A stretch of DNA of 64,000 bases from Venatoribacter pacificus (GTDB lineage Bacteria; Pseudomonadota; Gammaproteobacteria; Pseudomonadales; Oceanobacteraceae), in contig NZ_JAOANI010000012.1 of assembly GCF_025318105.1 (NCBI RefSeq), positions 186,001-250,000 on the forward strand, given 5' to 3'. Below are positions 35,379 to 44,246 of the stretch, piece after piece; the stretch's first letter is position 1; each line of letters opens with the position of its first letter. Position numbers and translations under genes: made by a program. Below the pieces are notes generated by a model, which was not told the DNA's origin, did no database searches, and was given only the letters and a program-made list of their open reading frames with translations.

Positions 35379-37175
35379 TTACGCGGTTGCGAACAGCTCT
35401 TCGTCCAGTTCAAACAGGGGCTCAGAGCCGCCTTTAACCGCAGCGCTCAGACCAATGTAACGTGGCAGCAGACGCTTCATATAGAAACGTGAAGTGGCCA
35501 GCTTGGCTTTGTAGAAGCCGGACGCATCATCCGCTTTTGGCAGAGACACGGCAGACATTTTAGCCCACATATACGCCAGTGCGGTGTAACCGAACACGTG
35601 CAGGTATTCAACAGAAGCAGCACCGATTTCATTCGGGTTGTTTGCCGCAGCATCCATTACCCACTGAGTCAGGTCGTTGAGGTTTTCCAGAGCGGCTTTC
35701 AGCGGCTCAATGAACTCAGCCATCGCTTCGTTATCCGCCTGAGAGGCGATGAACTCATTGATGTCGGCTTCAAACAGCTTGTAGAACGCACCGTTATTCG
35801 CCGCCACTTTACGACCGATCAGATCCAGAGCCTGGATACCGTTGGTGCCTTCATAGATCTGAGTGATACGGATATCACGCACATACTGTTCCTGACCCCA
35901 TTCACGGATAAAGCCGTGACCACCAAACACCTGCTGGCCGGCAATAGCCGTTTCCAGTGCGTTATCGGTCAGGAAGGCTTTGGCTACCGGCGTCAGCAGA
36001 GCCAGCATGGCATCGGCGTGCTGCTTGGTTTCGGCATCATCAGAGAACTTGGCGATGTCCAGCCACTTGGCCACGTAAGTGGAGAATGCGCGGCCACCTT
36101 CGTTAAAGGCGCGCATGGTCATCAGCATACGACGGACGTCAGGATGCACAATGATTGGGTCAGCGGCTTTGTCTTTGGCCACAGCACCGGTTGGCGCACG
36201 GCTCTGGATACGGTCACGGGCGTATTCAACAGCGCTCTGGTAAGAGGCTTCTGCCGCACCAATACCCTGAATACCCACACCCAGACGCTCGTAGTTCATC
36301 ATGGTGAACATGCAGGCCAGACCTTTGTTTTCTTCGCCGACCAACCAACCTTTGGCACCGTCGAAGTTCATCACACAGGTCGCTGAACCTTTAATACCCA
36401 TTTTGTGTTCGATAGAACCACAGGACAGGGTGTTACGCTCGCCCAGGGAGCCATCGTCATTGACCAGGAATTTAGGCACCAGGAACAGAGAAATACCTTT
36501 AGGGCCCGCCGGTGCATCCGGCAGCTTGGCCAGTACCAGGTGGATGATGTTTTCGGCCATATCATGCTCACCCCAGGTGATGAAGATCTTGGTACCGGAA
36601 ACAGCATAAGAGCCATCAGCCTGCGGCTCAGCTTTGGTGCGGATAATGCCAAGGTCAGTACCGGCATGAGGCTCGGTCAGATCCATAGCGCCGGCCCAAA
36701 CGCCGGAATACATGTTAGGCAGGTACTTTTCTTTCAGTTCCAGAGAACCGTGAGCGCTCAGAGACAGACAAGCACCCGCAGTCAGCATCGGTGCCAGACC
36801 GAACGCCATGTTGGCGCCCTGTACCATTTCTTCAATCTGACCCACCAGAGTCTTCGGCATACCCATACCGCCGAAATCCGGGTTGCCGCCCAGGCCATTC
36901 AGACCGGCTTCAACGTAGGTCTGGTAAGCTTCTTTAAAGCCCGGTGCCGCCGTAACTTCACCGTCTTTCCAGGTAGAACCGACTTCATCACCGTTACGGT
37001 TCAGCGGCGCCAAGACTTCGCTGGCGATCTTGCCGCATTCCTGCAGAATGGCATCAGCCGTTTCGATATCAACGGCGCCTTCCAGACCGGCCAGAGAAGT
37101 CCACAGTTTGTCTGCTTCAAAAACTTCATTCAGAACAAAACGCATGTCGCGCAATGGTGCTTTGTAATCAGCCAT
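35379..37175 (-). CDS. Acyl-CoA dehydrogenase, long FadE-like type (gene 1)
   Basis: FAD enzyme for the first step of beta-oxidation, 598 residues, longer than classical 380-residue enzymes because of an extra C-terminal domain (PF12806-type). Recognisable parts: YLPNMYSGVWAGAMDLTEPHAGTDL (FAD/substrate loop), KIFITWGEHDM, and the catalytic-glutamate motif IYEGTNGIQALDLIGRK. It is a close paralogue of the gene at 37349 and probably arose by tandem duplication. Each has its own terminator, so they are separate transcripts. Chain-length preference cannot be read from the sequence. Confidence 0.94.
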   Translation of the reverse strand: MADYKAPLRDMRFVLNEVFEADKLWTSLAGLEGAVDIETADAILQECGKIASEVLAPLNRNGDEVGSTWKDGEVTAAPGFKEAYQTYVEAGLNGLGGNPDFGGMGMPKTLVGQIEEMVQGANMAFGLAPMLTAGACLSLSAHGSLELKEKYLPNMYSGVWAGAMDLTEPHAGTDLGIIRTKAEPQADGSYAVSGTKIFITWGEHDMAENIIHLVLAKLPDAPAGPKGISLFLVPKFLVNDDGSLGERNTLSCGSIEHKMGIKGSATCVMNFDGAKGWLVGEENKGLACMFTMMNYERLGVGIQGIGAAEASYQSAVEYARDRIQSRAPTGAVAKDKAADPIIVHPDVRRMLMTMRAFNEGGRAFSTYVAKWLDIAKFSDDAETKQHADAMLALLTPVAKAFLTDNALETAIAGQQVFGGHGFIREWGQEQYVRDIRITQIYEGTNGIQALDLIGRKVAANNGAFYKLFEADINEFIASQADNEAMAEFIEPLKAALENLNDLTQWVMDAAANNPNEIGAASVEYLHVFGYTALAYMWAKMSAVSLPKADDASGFYKAKLATSRFYMKRLLPRYIGLSAAVKGGSEPLFELDEELFATA

Positions 37176-37288
37176 GTTTCACCTCAAGTTAGCTGTGGCT
37201 TACTGTTACCCACGCTTACAATCAGCCACCGGATAACAAAATGCCGCTATTGTACTTACTCTGACCCGCTTGCCCAGCCCAGAATACG

Positions 37289-37315
37289 AAAAAACCGCGC
37301 CGAAGCGCGGTTTTT
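37289..37315 (-). terminator. Terminator of acyl-CoA dehydrogenase gene 2
   Basis: CCGCGC / GCGCGG stem with CGAA loop between A- and T-runs, just past the gene 2 stop. Confidence 0.9.
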
Positions 37316-37348
37316 ACTGATGTACCTTTTACAAACAGGTACTCAGGA

Positions 37349-39154
37349 TCAGAACGCGAAGTGTTCTTCAGCCAGATCCATCAGCGTATCAGCACCAGCC
37401 AGCATGGTCGCTGCGTGTGCTTTGGTACGTGGCAGAATACGGGCGAAGTAGAAACGCGCGGTGGTCAGCTTGGCTTTGTAGAAATCTTCTTCAGAAGTAC
37501 CGTTCGCCAGAGCATCCTGAGCGATTTTCGCCATACGAGCCCACAGCAGACCCAGTACCGCGTAACCGGAGTACATCAGGTAATCTACAGACGCAGCACC
37601 GACTTCATCGCGGTTCTTCATCGCAGACATACCGATCTTCATAGTCAGATCGCCCCACTCCTTGTTGATTTCAGCCAGAGCTGCAACCATCGGAGCCAGT
37701 TCAGCGTTACCTTCTTCAGCCTGACAGAACTTGTGGATCTGCTTGGTGAAGGTACGCAGAGAAGCGCCCTGAGTCATCAGCACTTTACGACCCAGCAGGT
37801 CCAGAGCCTGAATACCGGTAGTACCTTCATAGATGGTAGAGATACGGGTATCACGAACGATCTGTTCCATGCCCCACTCAGCGATAAAGCCGTGACCACC
37901 GAATACCTGCATACCCAGGTTAGCCGCTTCAGAACCGGCTTCGGTCAGGAATGCTTTAGCGATCGGAGTCAGGAAGCCCAGCAGCTCATCAGCCGCTTTA
38001 CGCGCTTCTTCGCTTTCGCCTTTCTTAACGATGTCGTTCTGCTGTGCAGTCAGGTAAACCAGTGCACGACCACCTTCAGAGAAGGCTTTCTGAGTCAGCA
38101 GCATGCGGCGAACGTCAGGGTGAACGATGATCGGGTCAGCGGCTTTTTCAGGTGCTTTAGGACCCGTCAGGGAACGCATCGCCAGACGGTCTTTGGCGTA
38201 AGCCAGAGCGCCCTGGAAAGAAGCTTCAGCAGCGGTAGAACCCTGCAGAGCCGTACCGATACGGGCCGTGTTCATGAAGGTGAACATGCAGTTCAGACCT
38301 TTGTTCTCAGGCCCGATCAGCCAGCCTTTGGCACCGTCGAAGTTCATCACACAGGTCGCGTTACCGTGGATACCCATTTTGTGTTCGATAGAACCACAGA
38401 TCAGGCTGTTGCGCTCGCCCGGAGTACCGTCAGCATTTGGCAGGAACTTAGGAACGATGAACAGAGAGATACCTTTGGTACCTTCCGGAGCACCTGGCAG
38501 ACGAGCCAGAACGATGTGGACAATGTTGCCCGCCATGTCGTGCTCACCGGCAGAGATAAAGATTTTGCTACCAGTGATGGCGTAAGAACCGTCAGCATTT
38601 GGCTCAGCTTTGGTTTTCAGGATACCCAGGTCAGAACCACAATGAGACTCAGTCAGACACATGGTGCCAGTCCACTCACCGGAAACCAGCTTGGTCAGGT
38701 AAGTTTCTTTCTGCTCAGAAGTACCGTGCAGTTCGATAGTGTTCATCGCACCATGAGACAGACCCGGGTACATACCCCATGACCAGTTAGAAGAACCAAC
38801 CATCTCAGACATAACAATGCCCAGAGACTCTGGCAGGCCCTGGCCGCCGTGGTTTTCTTCATGAGCCAGGGAAGGCCAGCCGCCTTCAACGTACTTGGCA
38901 TAGGCTTCTTTGAAGCCGGTCGGAGTAGTAACAGAACCGTCGTCATGACGGGTACAGCCTTCGAGGTCACCAACGCGGTTAAGCGGAGCCAGTTCCTGTT
39001 CGCAGAATTTAGCGCCTTCGCTGATGATGGCATCAACCATGTCAGGAGTAGCGACTTCAGCGTAAGCCGGCAGGCTGGCATAGTGGCTTGGCATATCCAA
39101 CAGTTCGTCCATTACGAACTTAATTTCACGCAGGGGAGCCTTGTAATCTGGCAT
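37349..39154 (-). CDS. Acyl-CoA dehydrogenase, long FadE-like type (gene 2)
   Basis: A 601-residue paralogue of gene 1 with the same domains: flavin-binding CLTESHCGSDLG, KIFISAGEHDM, and the catalytic IYEGTTGIQALDLLGRK. Codon choice is strongly biased toward common codons, pointing to high expression. The region 75-95 bp upstream of its start holds a perfect CAAAC-N4-GTTTG palindrome of the kind bound by PsrA-type TetR proteins, which respond to long-chain fatty acyl-CoA or fatty acids. Gene 1 lacks this site. Confidence 0.94.
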   Translation of the reverse strand: MPDYKAPLREIKFVMDELLDMPSHYASLPAYAEVATPDMVDAIISEGAKFCEQELAPLNRVGDLEGCTRHDDGSVTTPTGFKEAYAKYVEGGWPSLAHEENHGGQGLPESLGIVMSEMVGSSNWSWGMYPGLSHGAMNTIELHGTSEQKETYLTKLVSGEWTGTMCLTESHCGSDLGILKTKAEPNADGSYAITGSKIFISAGEHDMAGNIVHIVLARLPGAPEGTKGISLFIVPKFLPNADGTPGERNSLICGSIEHKMGIHGNATCVMNFDGAKGWLIGPENKGLNCMFTFMNTARIGTALQGSTAAEASFQGALAYAKDRLAMRSLTGPKAPEKAADPIIVHPDVRRMLLTQKAFSEGGRALVYLTAQQNDIVKKGESEEARKAADELLGFLTPIAKAFLTEAGSEAANLGMQVFGGHGFIAEWGMEQIVRDTRISTIYEGTTGIQALDLLGRKVLMTQGASLRTFTKQIHKFCQAEEGNAELAPMVAALAEINKEWGDLTMKIGMSAMKNRDEVGAASVDYLMYSGYAVLGLLWARMAKIAQDALANGTSEEDFYKAKLTTARFYFARILPRTKAHAATMLAGADTLMDLAEEHFAF

Positions 39155-39229
39155 AGGAAAGACCTCGTAGCCTGTTATGTTCTTGCAGCAATGCTGCTGT
39201 TGAGTTAAGGGCAGTGAAACACCACCAAT

Positions 39230-39247
39230 TCAAACAAGTGTTTGAAA
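39230..39247. promoter_or_regulatory. PsrA-type operator upstream of acyl-CoA dehydrogenase gene 2
   Basis: TTCAAACA-AG-TGTTTGAA, a perfect 8+2+8 palindrome containing CAAAC-N4-GTTTG. Pseudomonas PsrA, a TetR-family regulator, is reported to bind [G/C]AAAC-N2-4-GTTT[G/C]. Match by eye. Confidence 0.65.
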
Positions 39248-39340
39248 CATACGTTCGCCACCGATTAATGTCAACCCCGGGCACGATCTTCCCCCGGTAA
39301 AGACAGGTAAAGCTTAGCCACCCGGGCCATATTGGAGGCG

Positions 39341-39364
39341 AAAAAAAACCGGCATTTGCCGGTT
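39341..39364 (-). terminator. Terminator of the SprA-like gene
   Basis: AACCGGCA / TGCCGGTT stem with a T-run on the minus strand, about 20 bp past the SprA-like stop. Confidence 0.88.
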
Positions 39365-39382
39365 CAGTCACGTTATTCACCC

Positions 39383-40312
39383 TCAAACCACATCGTTCAG
39401 CAGCTGACCTGCAGTAACCGGGGGAGGAATGCTGATTTGCAGCAGCACTTCGTTAATTTTACGCAGACGGGCGTTATGTTCAGCAAAGCGTTCAGCGGCA
39501 GAAATCTGCTCTTTATCTGCCAGTTTTTTATCCGCATCTTCCTGCTGTTTCTTCGCTTCATCCATGTCAGCCCGCACTTTCTCCCGCTGGCTTTGAATAC
39601 GATCCAACTCTGCGCCGCGCATTTCACGCTGCTGCTCTGACAATTCAGTCAGCGCCTGTGCAGCCACCTGCCCGGCTTGTGCAGCCACCTGGCGATCCTG
39701 CGATGAGGGCTCTGCCGGTGCCAGAGCAGCGCGCTGCACCTGTTCCATTTTGCTGATCGTCGCCGCCGGATCATTAGCAACCTTACTGACATCAACCGGC
39801 ACTTCGCCACCCACCGCGTAGCGAACACCATCCGGCCCCTGCTGATAGGTAAAGTTAGCACTGCCGGCATAACTGCCGCCGGTGCTGGCATGGGCCTGTT
39901 CATGCGCGCGCACCTCCTGATCCCGCTGTTTCAGCTCACGGATCTGCTGCAGCTCAGCATCGGCCAGGGCCTGATCCTGTTCGTTGCGCTGAGTTCTTCT
40001 GGCGATAATCTGCTCTTCGGCCGCCTGGTTCTGTTGTGCGTCTTCCGCCTGAGGCGCTACACGCTCAGCAGAGTCCTTTGCTGCTGACGTGCTGGCATCG
40101 GCGGTGCGACGCGGACGGGAGTATGTTTCAGCAGACGTTTGCGATTTGCGCATACCCGCATCGGTCGCAGCCGCACTGAGTGACACCTCCTCGACCGGAG
40201 CAAAAACCGTGGAGGACGCGTTCTCTCCTTCTTTTGCCAATATCTGCACAGCCGCACTTCCGCTGGGAAGCGTGCTGCTCAGAGTGGGCGAGGAAGCGGG
40301 AGAAACTTGCAT
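39383..40312 (-). CDS. SprA-related putative metalloprotease (PF12118 type)
   Basis: A 309-residue protein with no signal peptide. The first 100 residues are low-complexity, followed by a long charged helix and then the core motif RAHEQAHASTGGSYAGSANF with HEQAH at 137-141, a possible zinc-binding HExxH. Next comes YQQGPDGVRYAVGGEVPVDVSKV, a family signature, and a coiled-coil tail rich in Gln, Glu and Lys. Proteins of this family are annotated as putative metalloproteases (CJM1_0395/SprA type), but activity is not established. It follows a small unknown gene by 17 bp and likely shares its transcript. Confidence 0.85.
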   Translation of the reverse strand: MQVSPASSPTLSSTLPSGSAAVQILAKEGENASSTVFAPVEEVSLSAAATDAGMRKSQTSAETYSRPRRTADASTSAAKDSAERVAPQAEDAQQNQAAEEQIIARRTQRNEQDQALADAELQQIRELKQRDQEVRAHEQAHASTGGSYAGSANFTYQQGPDGVRYAVGGEVPVDVSKVANDPAATISKMEQVQRAALAPAEPSSQDRQVAAQAGQVAAQALTELSEQQREMRGAELDRIQSQREKVRADMDEAKKQQEDADKKLADKEQISAAERFAEHNARLRKINEVLLQISIPPPVTAGQLLNDVV

Positions 40313-40329
40313 GATTAGGCTCTCAGTTC

Positions 40330-40581
40330 TCAGGCCTGAGTATCAATCAGGGTGCCAAGCTGCTTATCGGCAGCTTCAAGTACCTTGCTGCCGGCAGCAA
40401 CGGTTTCCTGACCCTGTTTCAGATCGGTCATCGCTGAGGCCAGGTTGCCAACGCCCTCAACCGGACGGCTGGTCGTTGCATCAACAACGTCCTGAGCGGC
40501 ACGCTTAACCTGAGCATTTCCCTGATCGACGGCGTATGCACCAGAGGTGAACGCCGAGCCGGTAGTGGATCCAATATTCAT
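40330..40581 (-). CDS. Small protein, weakly rod/hook-like, 83 aa
   Basis: Begins MNIGSTTGSAFTSGA and ends LEAADKQLGTLIDTQA, a pattern reminiscent of the paired terminal helices of flagellar rod/hook proteins and of the YjfB-like putative motility family. There is no signal peptide. ATG at 40581 follows GAGG at 5 bases. It directly precedes the SprA-like gene. The relation to flagellar export is only a resemblance. Confidence 0.55.
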   Translation of the reverse strand: MNIGSTTGSAFTSGAYAVDQGNAQVKRAAQDVVDATTSRPVEGVGNLASAMTDLKQGQETVAAGSKVLEAADKQLGTLIDTQA

Positions 40582-40683
40582 AAGCACCTCGCAATGGTTT
40601 TAGGGCTATTGATCACAATTTAACCAATATCCATGAAATTTACCAGTACTACGGTGCCTGACGATTAGACGGATTGGTTATAT

Positions 40684-41742
40684 TCAAGCCTGCGCAGCAT
40701 TATAAAATAACGTTTGTTCAGTATCATTGCCGGCGGTCAGTAATGTTTCCAGCGTCGACGGGGCAGCCGTTACACGGTGATCACGGTTAATTCCAAGCTT
40801 GTGCAACAGAGCCTGATCTTTATTGGCCGCCGGATTAGGGGTCGTCAGTAAGCATTCACCGTAAAAGATTGAGTTTGCACCAGCAAAAAAGCACATGGCT
40901 TGCATCTCTTCGCTCATTTGTTCGCGTCCGGCGCTGAGGCGAACCCGTGACGCGGGCATCATTATACGGGCAGCCGCAATCACTCTGATGAAGTCGATTG
41001 GATCAAGATCCTGCTCAGCTTCCAACGGTGTTCCGGCGACTTTCACCAGTTGATTAACCGGTACGGAATCCGGGTGCTGCGGCAGATTAGCCAGCTGAAC
41101 CAGCAAGCCGGCACGATCCTGCGGGCTTTCGCCCATTCCCAGAATCCCGCCCGAACAAACCTTCATACCGGCATTGCGTACATTAGCCAACGTTCCCAGG
41201 CGATCGGCATAGGTACGGGTGGTGATAATTTCGCCGTAATACTCCGGCGAGGTGTCCAGATTATGGTTGTAATAATCCAACCCGGCTTCGGCCAGTTGTT
41301 GCGATTGATCTTCGTCCAGCATGCCCAGTGTCATGCAGGTTTCCAGACCCAATGCTTTAACCCCTTTAACCATGGCGACAACGTAAGGCATGTCTTTGTT
41401 GCGCGGTGAACGCCAGGCAGCCCCCATGCAAAAGCGGTCTGAGCCGGCGGCTTTTGCGGCTTTGGCTTTTTCAATCACGGCCTGAACTTCCAGTAACTTT
41501 TCTTTTTCCAGCCCGGTGTCGTAGCGTGCACTCTGCGGGCAGTAGGCGCAGTCTTCCGGGCAGGCTCCGGTTTTTATCGACAACAGGGTACTGACCTGAA
41601 CATCGTTAGGATTAAAGTAACGGCGATGCATGCTCTGCGCCCGGAACAAAAGATCGTTGAACGGCAGATTCAACAATGCCTGTGCTTCTTGCAGCGTCCA
41701 GTTATGGCGGATGTCCTGCCTATTTTCAGCCGACAGACTCAT
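40684..41742 (-). CDS. bioB: Biotin synthase
   Basis: Radical-SAM enzyme inserting sulphur into dethiobiotin. A 352-residue protein with the cluster-binding C61-x3-C65-x2-C68 (GACPEDCAYCPQSARY), plus YYNHNLDTSPEYYG, GGILGMGE and the VRLSAGRE motif. ATG at 41742 is chosen for the AGGGG site and the standard N-terminus; the frame is open to 41817. It is divergent from comF, the usual gammaproteobacterial arrangement. The rest of the bio operon is not downstream, as the next genes are unrelated. No convincing BirA box was seen. Confidence 0.97.
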   Translation of the reverse strand: MSLSAENRQDIRHNWTLQEAQALLNLPFNDLLFRAQSMHRRYFNPNDVQVSTLLSIKTGACPEDCAYCPQSARYDTGLEKEKLLEVQAVIEKAKAAKAAGSDRFCMGAAWRSPRNKDMPYVVAMVKGVKALGLETCMTLGMLDEDQSQQLAEAGLDYYNHNLDTSPEYYGEIITTRTYADRLGTLANVRNAGMKVCSGGILGMGESPQDRAGLLVQLANLPQHPDSVPVNQLVKVAGTPLEAEQDLDPIDFIRVIAAARIMMPASRVRLSAGREQMSEEMQAMCFFAGANSIFYGECLLTTPNPAANKDQALLHKLGINRDHRVTAAPSTLETLLTAGNDTEQTLFYNAAQA

Positions 41743-41803
41743 AGTGGTATCCCCTGATATTGGTAACATCGATGCGATTAGCGCGATGATAGAAGGCGTT
41801 ACC

Positions 41804-42544
41804 ATGTGGTCAACCATTGTCAGAAAAACAGTAAACTACTGGTTAAATTTAATCCGCAAATTAACACCGACAAGCGAATGCGAGCTTTGCCTGCAAGCGA
41901 CCAGCAATGCATTTTTTCTGTGTCATAACTGTCTTAAAGAACTACCACGGGCCAGGCACTCCTGCTCTCAATGCTCAGAGCCGATAACCAGTGCCGGACG
42001 CTGCGGGCGCTGTCAGCAACATCCTCCGGCATTTGATTACAGCGATTGCCCTTTTCTTTACCAGCCGCCTCTGAGTCTGTGGATAAAAGCCTGCAAAGAT
42101 CGGCGCCAACTATTGTGGCTGCCACGCCTGACCGGATTGATGCTGACTAACCCTGCGGCGGCGCTGGCTCAGGCCGATGCCATCACCTTCATTCCCAGCA
42201 CGCGGCGCAAGCTGTTCAGCCGGGGATTCAATATCACCGAAATTATGGCCCGCAGGCTGGCGAAAACACTCGGAGTTCCGCTAATCGATAACGCTCTGTA
42301 CAAAACATCGGGCCATGATCAACGTGGCCTGAGCGCCCGTCAGCGACAAAGAAATCTCAGCAACTCCTTACAACCCGGCCAATTGCAGCTAAAGGGCAAA
42401 CATATCGTCATTATTGAAGATGTTATAACGACCGGGGCTACGGCCAATGCCGCAGCGCGGGTGCTCAAACAACAAGGTGCGGCAATTGTTGGCATCTGGG
42501 CGCTGGCCCGCACGCCACCGCCGGAGTGGGACAACAATCCATAA
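41804..42544 (+). CDS. ComF family phosphoribosyltransferase-like protein
   Basis: A 246-residue ComF/GntX-type protein. The N-terminal zinc-finger part has CELC, CHNC, CSQC and CGRC pairs. The C-terminal PRTase fold has the PRPP loop IVIIEDVITTGAT. Homologues take part in DNA uptake (ComF) or use of gluconate or extracellular DNA (GntX); the exact reaction is unknown. ATG at 41804 follows AAGGCG and is preferred to the frame opening at 41630 inside bioB. Confidence 0.9.
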   Translation: MWSTIVRKTVNYWLNLIRKLTPTSECELCLQATSNAFFLCHNCLKELPRARHSCSQCSEPITSAGRCGRCQQHPPAFDYSDCPFLYQPPLSLWIKACKDRRQLLWLPRLTGLMLTNPAAALAQADAITFIPSTRRKLFSRGFNITEIMARRLAKTLGVPLIDNALYKTSGHDQRGLSARQRQRNLSNSLQPGQLQLKGKHIVIIEDVITTGATANAAARVLKQQGAAIVGIWALARTPPPEWDNNP

Positions 42545-42604
42545 GCGCCATTGGTTGGCAACAGCGATACGGGCATAATGCCGCCACCTATCAGGAGAGC
42601 GGCC

Positions 42605-43591
42605 ATGATATCCACACACCCTTACACCCAGCTGACCCCGGAACGCGTGATGGATGCCATCGAAGCGCAAGGGTTCGTCTGCGACGCGCGGATATTCCCC
42701 CTCAACAGCTATGAAAACCGGGTTTATCAGGTCGGCATTGAAGATCAGCAACCGCTGATCGCCAAATTTTATCGTCCCGGACGCTGGAGCCGTGAGGCGA
42801 TCCAGGAAGAGCACGACTTTTTGCTTGAGCTGCAGAGCGAAGATCTGCCGGTCGTTGCACCGATCGCCGTTAATGGCCAGACGCTGTTTTTCAGCGACCC
42901 GTTCTTCTTTGCCCTGTTCCCGCGCCGCGGCGGTCAGGCACCGGAACTCAGCAGCGATGACGACCTTGAATTACTGGGTCGCTGGCTCGGCCGACTGCAT
43001 CAGGTGGGAGCCAACTCGGCCTTTCGCCATCGGCCGCGCATACAGGGCGCGGCCGATATGGCGCTGGCCGGTGAGCAGGTGTTGCGCTCGGGCCTGATGC
43101 CGATTGATTACCACGCCAGCTATGAAAGTCTGGCCACCGCACTAACTGACTGGGCCGGTAAACTTTACCGACCGGATGACGTACACACCCTGCGCCTGCA
43201 CGGCGATCTTCACCCCGGCAACCTGCTGCTGCGCGACGAAACACTGTACATGGTCGATTTCGACGATTGTGTCCAGGGCCCGGCCATGCAGGATATCTGG
43301 ATGCTACTCAGCGGCCCTGAACAGGAACAACGCCAGCAATTACTGGTCATTAAAGAGGGCTATGAAATGTTCCGCCCGTTTCCGCAGCATGAACTGGCAC
43401 TGATGGAAGTTCTGCGTAGCCTGCGGGTGATGAAATATGCCGCATGGCTTTGCTCTCGCTGGGATGACCCGGCATTTCCCGCCGCCTTTCCCTGGCTCGA
43501 CAGCCATCGTTTTTGGTCTGAACACATTATCATGCTGCGTGAACAACTGGCTGCCTTGCAGGAAGGCCCACTAAGCATGCCGCAGTACTGA
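42605..43591 (+). CDS. srkA: Stress response kinase SrkA (RdoA)
   Basis: A 328-residue Ser/Thr kinase with the aminoglycoside-phosphotransferase-like fold. The N-terminal lobe has NSYENRVYQVGIE and the lysine in LIAKFYRPGRWS. The catalytic loop is LHGDLHPGNLLL, followed by VDFDDCVQGPAMQDIWML. In E. coli it counters MazEF- and oxidation-linked death and is linked to the Cpx response. ATG at 42605 follows GGAGAG. It often precedes dsbA in enterobacteria; here an outer-membrane barrel gene follows instead. Confidence 0.93.
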   Translation: MISTHPYTQLTPERVMDAIEAQGFVCDARIFPLNSYENRVYQVGIEDQQPLIAKFYRPGRWSREAIQEEHDFLLELQSEDLPVVAPIAVNGQTLFFSDPFFFALFPRRGGQAPELSSDDDLELLGRWLGRLHQVGANSAFRHRPRIQGAADMALAGEQVLRSGLMPIDYHASYESLATALTDWAGKLYRPDDVHTLRLHGDLHPGNLLLRDETLYMVDFDDCVQGPAMQDIWMLLSGPEQEQRQQLLVIKEGYEMFRPFPQHELALMEVLRSLRVMKYAAWLCSRWDDPAFPAAFPWLDSHRFWSEHIIMLREQLAALQEGPLSMPQY

Positions 43592-43632
43592 AACGGAACA
43601 GCAAGAATTCGACAACCAACAGGATCATTACA

Positions 43633-44136
43633 ATGAAAAAACGCTTTCCTTTGTTACTTGCCTTCAGCGCACTGCCGATGGTGGCACAAGCCGACAACAG
43701 CGGTCAGGGATTCCAACCTGAGCGCTTACAGCTCGGTGGCAGCCTCTCACAAAACGTGATCGACAGTCCTTTTGGTGGCAGTAACGTTGATGCAACAGGT
43801 CTGAGTATTTTTGCCGGTTACGAGCTCGATAATGATATTGATCAGGTTAAAACAACCGTAGAAGTCGGCTACACCCAGACCGATGATTTCTTCAACGGTC
43901 CCGATAGTGATATTTCAGGATTCTGGTTCGCTGGCGTTGCCGAAAAGCAACTGCCGGAAATCAATCCCAATTTATTTGCCATTGCACGACTGGGACTCGA
44001 TATCGGCGATGATGACGGCATTCTGCTGGGTGCCGGTGCCGGTTTTCACTTAACGCCGAAACTGGATGTGCGCGGCGAGTACATCAATAAAGACGCATCA
44101 TCAGTGTATCAGGCGAGCTTTGTTCTGAATTTCTGA
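43633..44136 (+). CDS. Small outer-membrane beta-barrel protein, 167 aa
   Basis: Signal peptide at residues 1-20 (ending VAQA), then alternating hydrophobic and polar segments typical of an eight-strand barrel (AGYELDNDI, EVGYTQTD, GAGAGFHLTPKLDVRGEY) and a C-terminal phenylalanine (FVLNF) for the BAM complex. It belongs to the OmpA-like or OmpX-like small barrels. It follows srkA by 41 bp. Function unknown. Confidence 0.8.
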   Translation: MKKRFPLLLAFSALPMVAQADNSGQGFQPERLQLGGSLSQNVIDSPFGGSNVDATGLSIFAGYELDNDIDQVKTTVEVGYTQTDDFFNGPDSDISGFWFAGVAEKQLPEINPNLFAIARLGLDIGDDDGILLGAGAGFHLTPKLDVRGEYINKDASSVYQASFVLNF

Positions 44137-44196
44137 TGGCCGGTAAGCGGATTCCTCAGCTAAAAGCACAAAAAACACACAATAAAAACGATACGC

Positions 44197-44228
44197 AATA
44201 AAAAAGGGGCCGAAGCCCCTTTTTTATT
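44197..44228. terminator. Bidirectional terminator, barrel gene / DUF1329 gene
   Basis: AAGGGGC / GCCCCTT stem with CGAA loop and flanking A- and T-runs between converging genes. Confidence 0.92.
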
Positions 44229-44246
44229 TATCTGATATTACTCAGA

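Noticed and set aside
37361..38782. A 473-codon open frame on the plus strand opposite acyl-CoA dehydrogenase gene 2.
   Set aside because: It is antisense to a clear FadE-like gene whose codon bias leaves the opposite frame open. The translation has no family signal, no plausible start context and no ribosome binding site.
41743..41803. A BirA operator between bioB and comF.
   Set aside because: GGTAAC and GTTACC form an inverted repeat, but in the opposite orientation to the TTGTAAACC / GGTTTACAA operator and with the wrong spacing.
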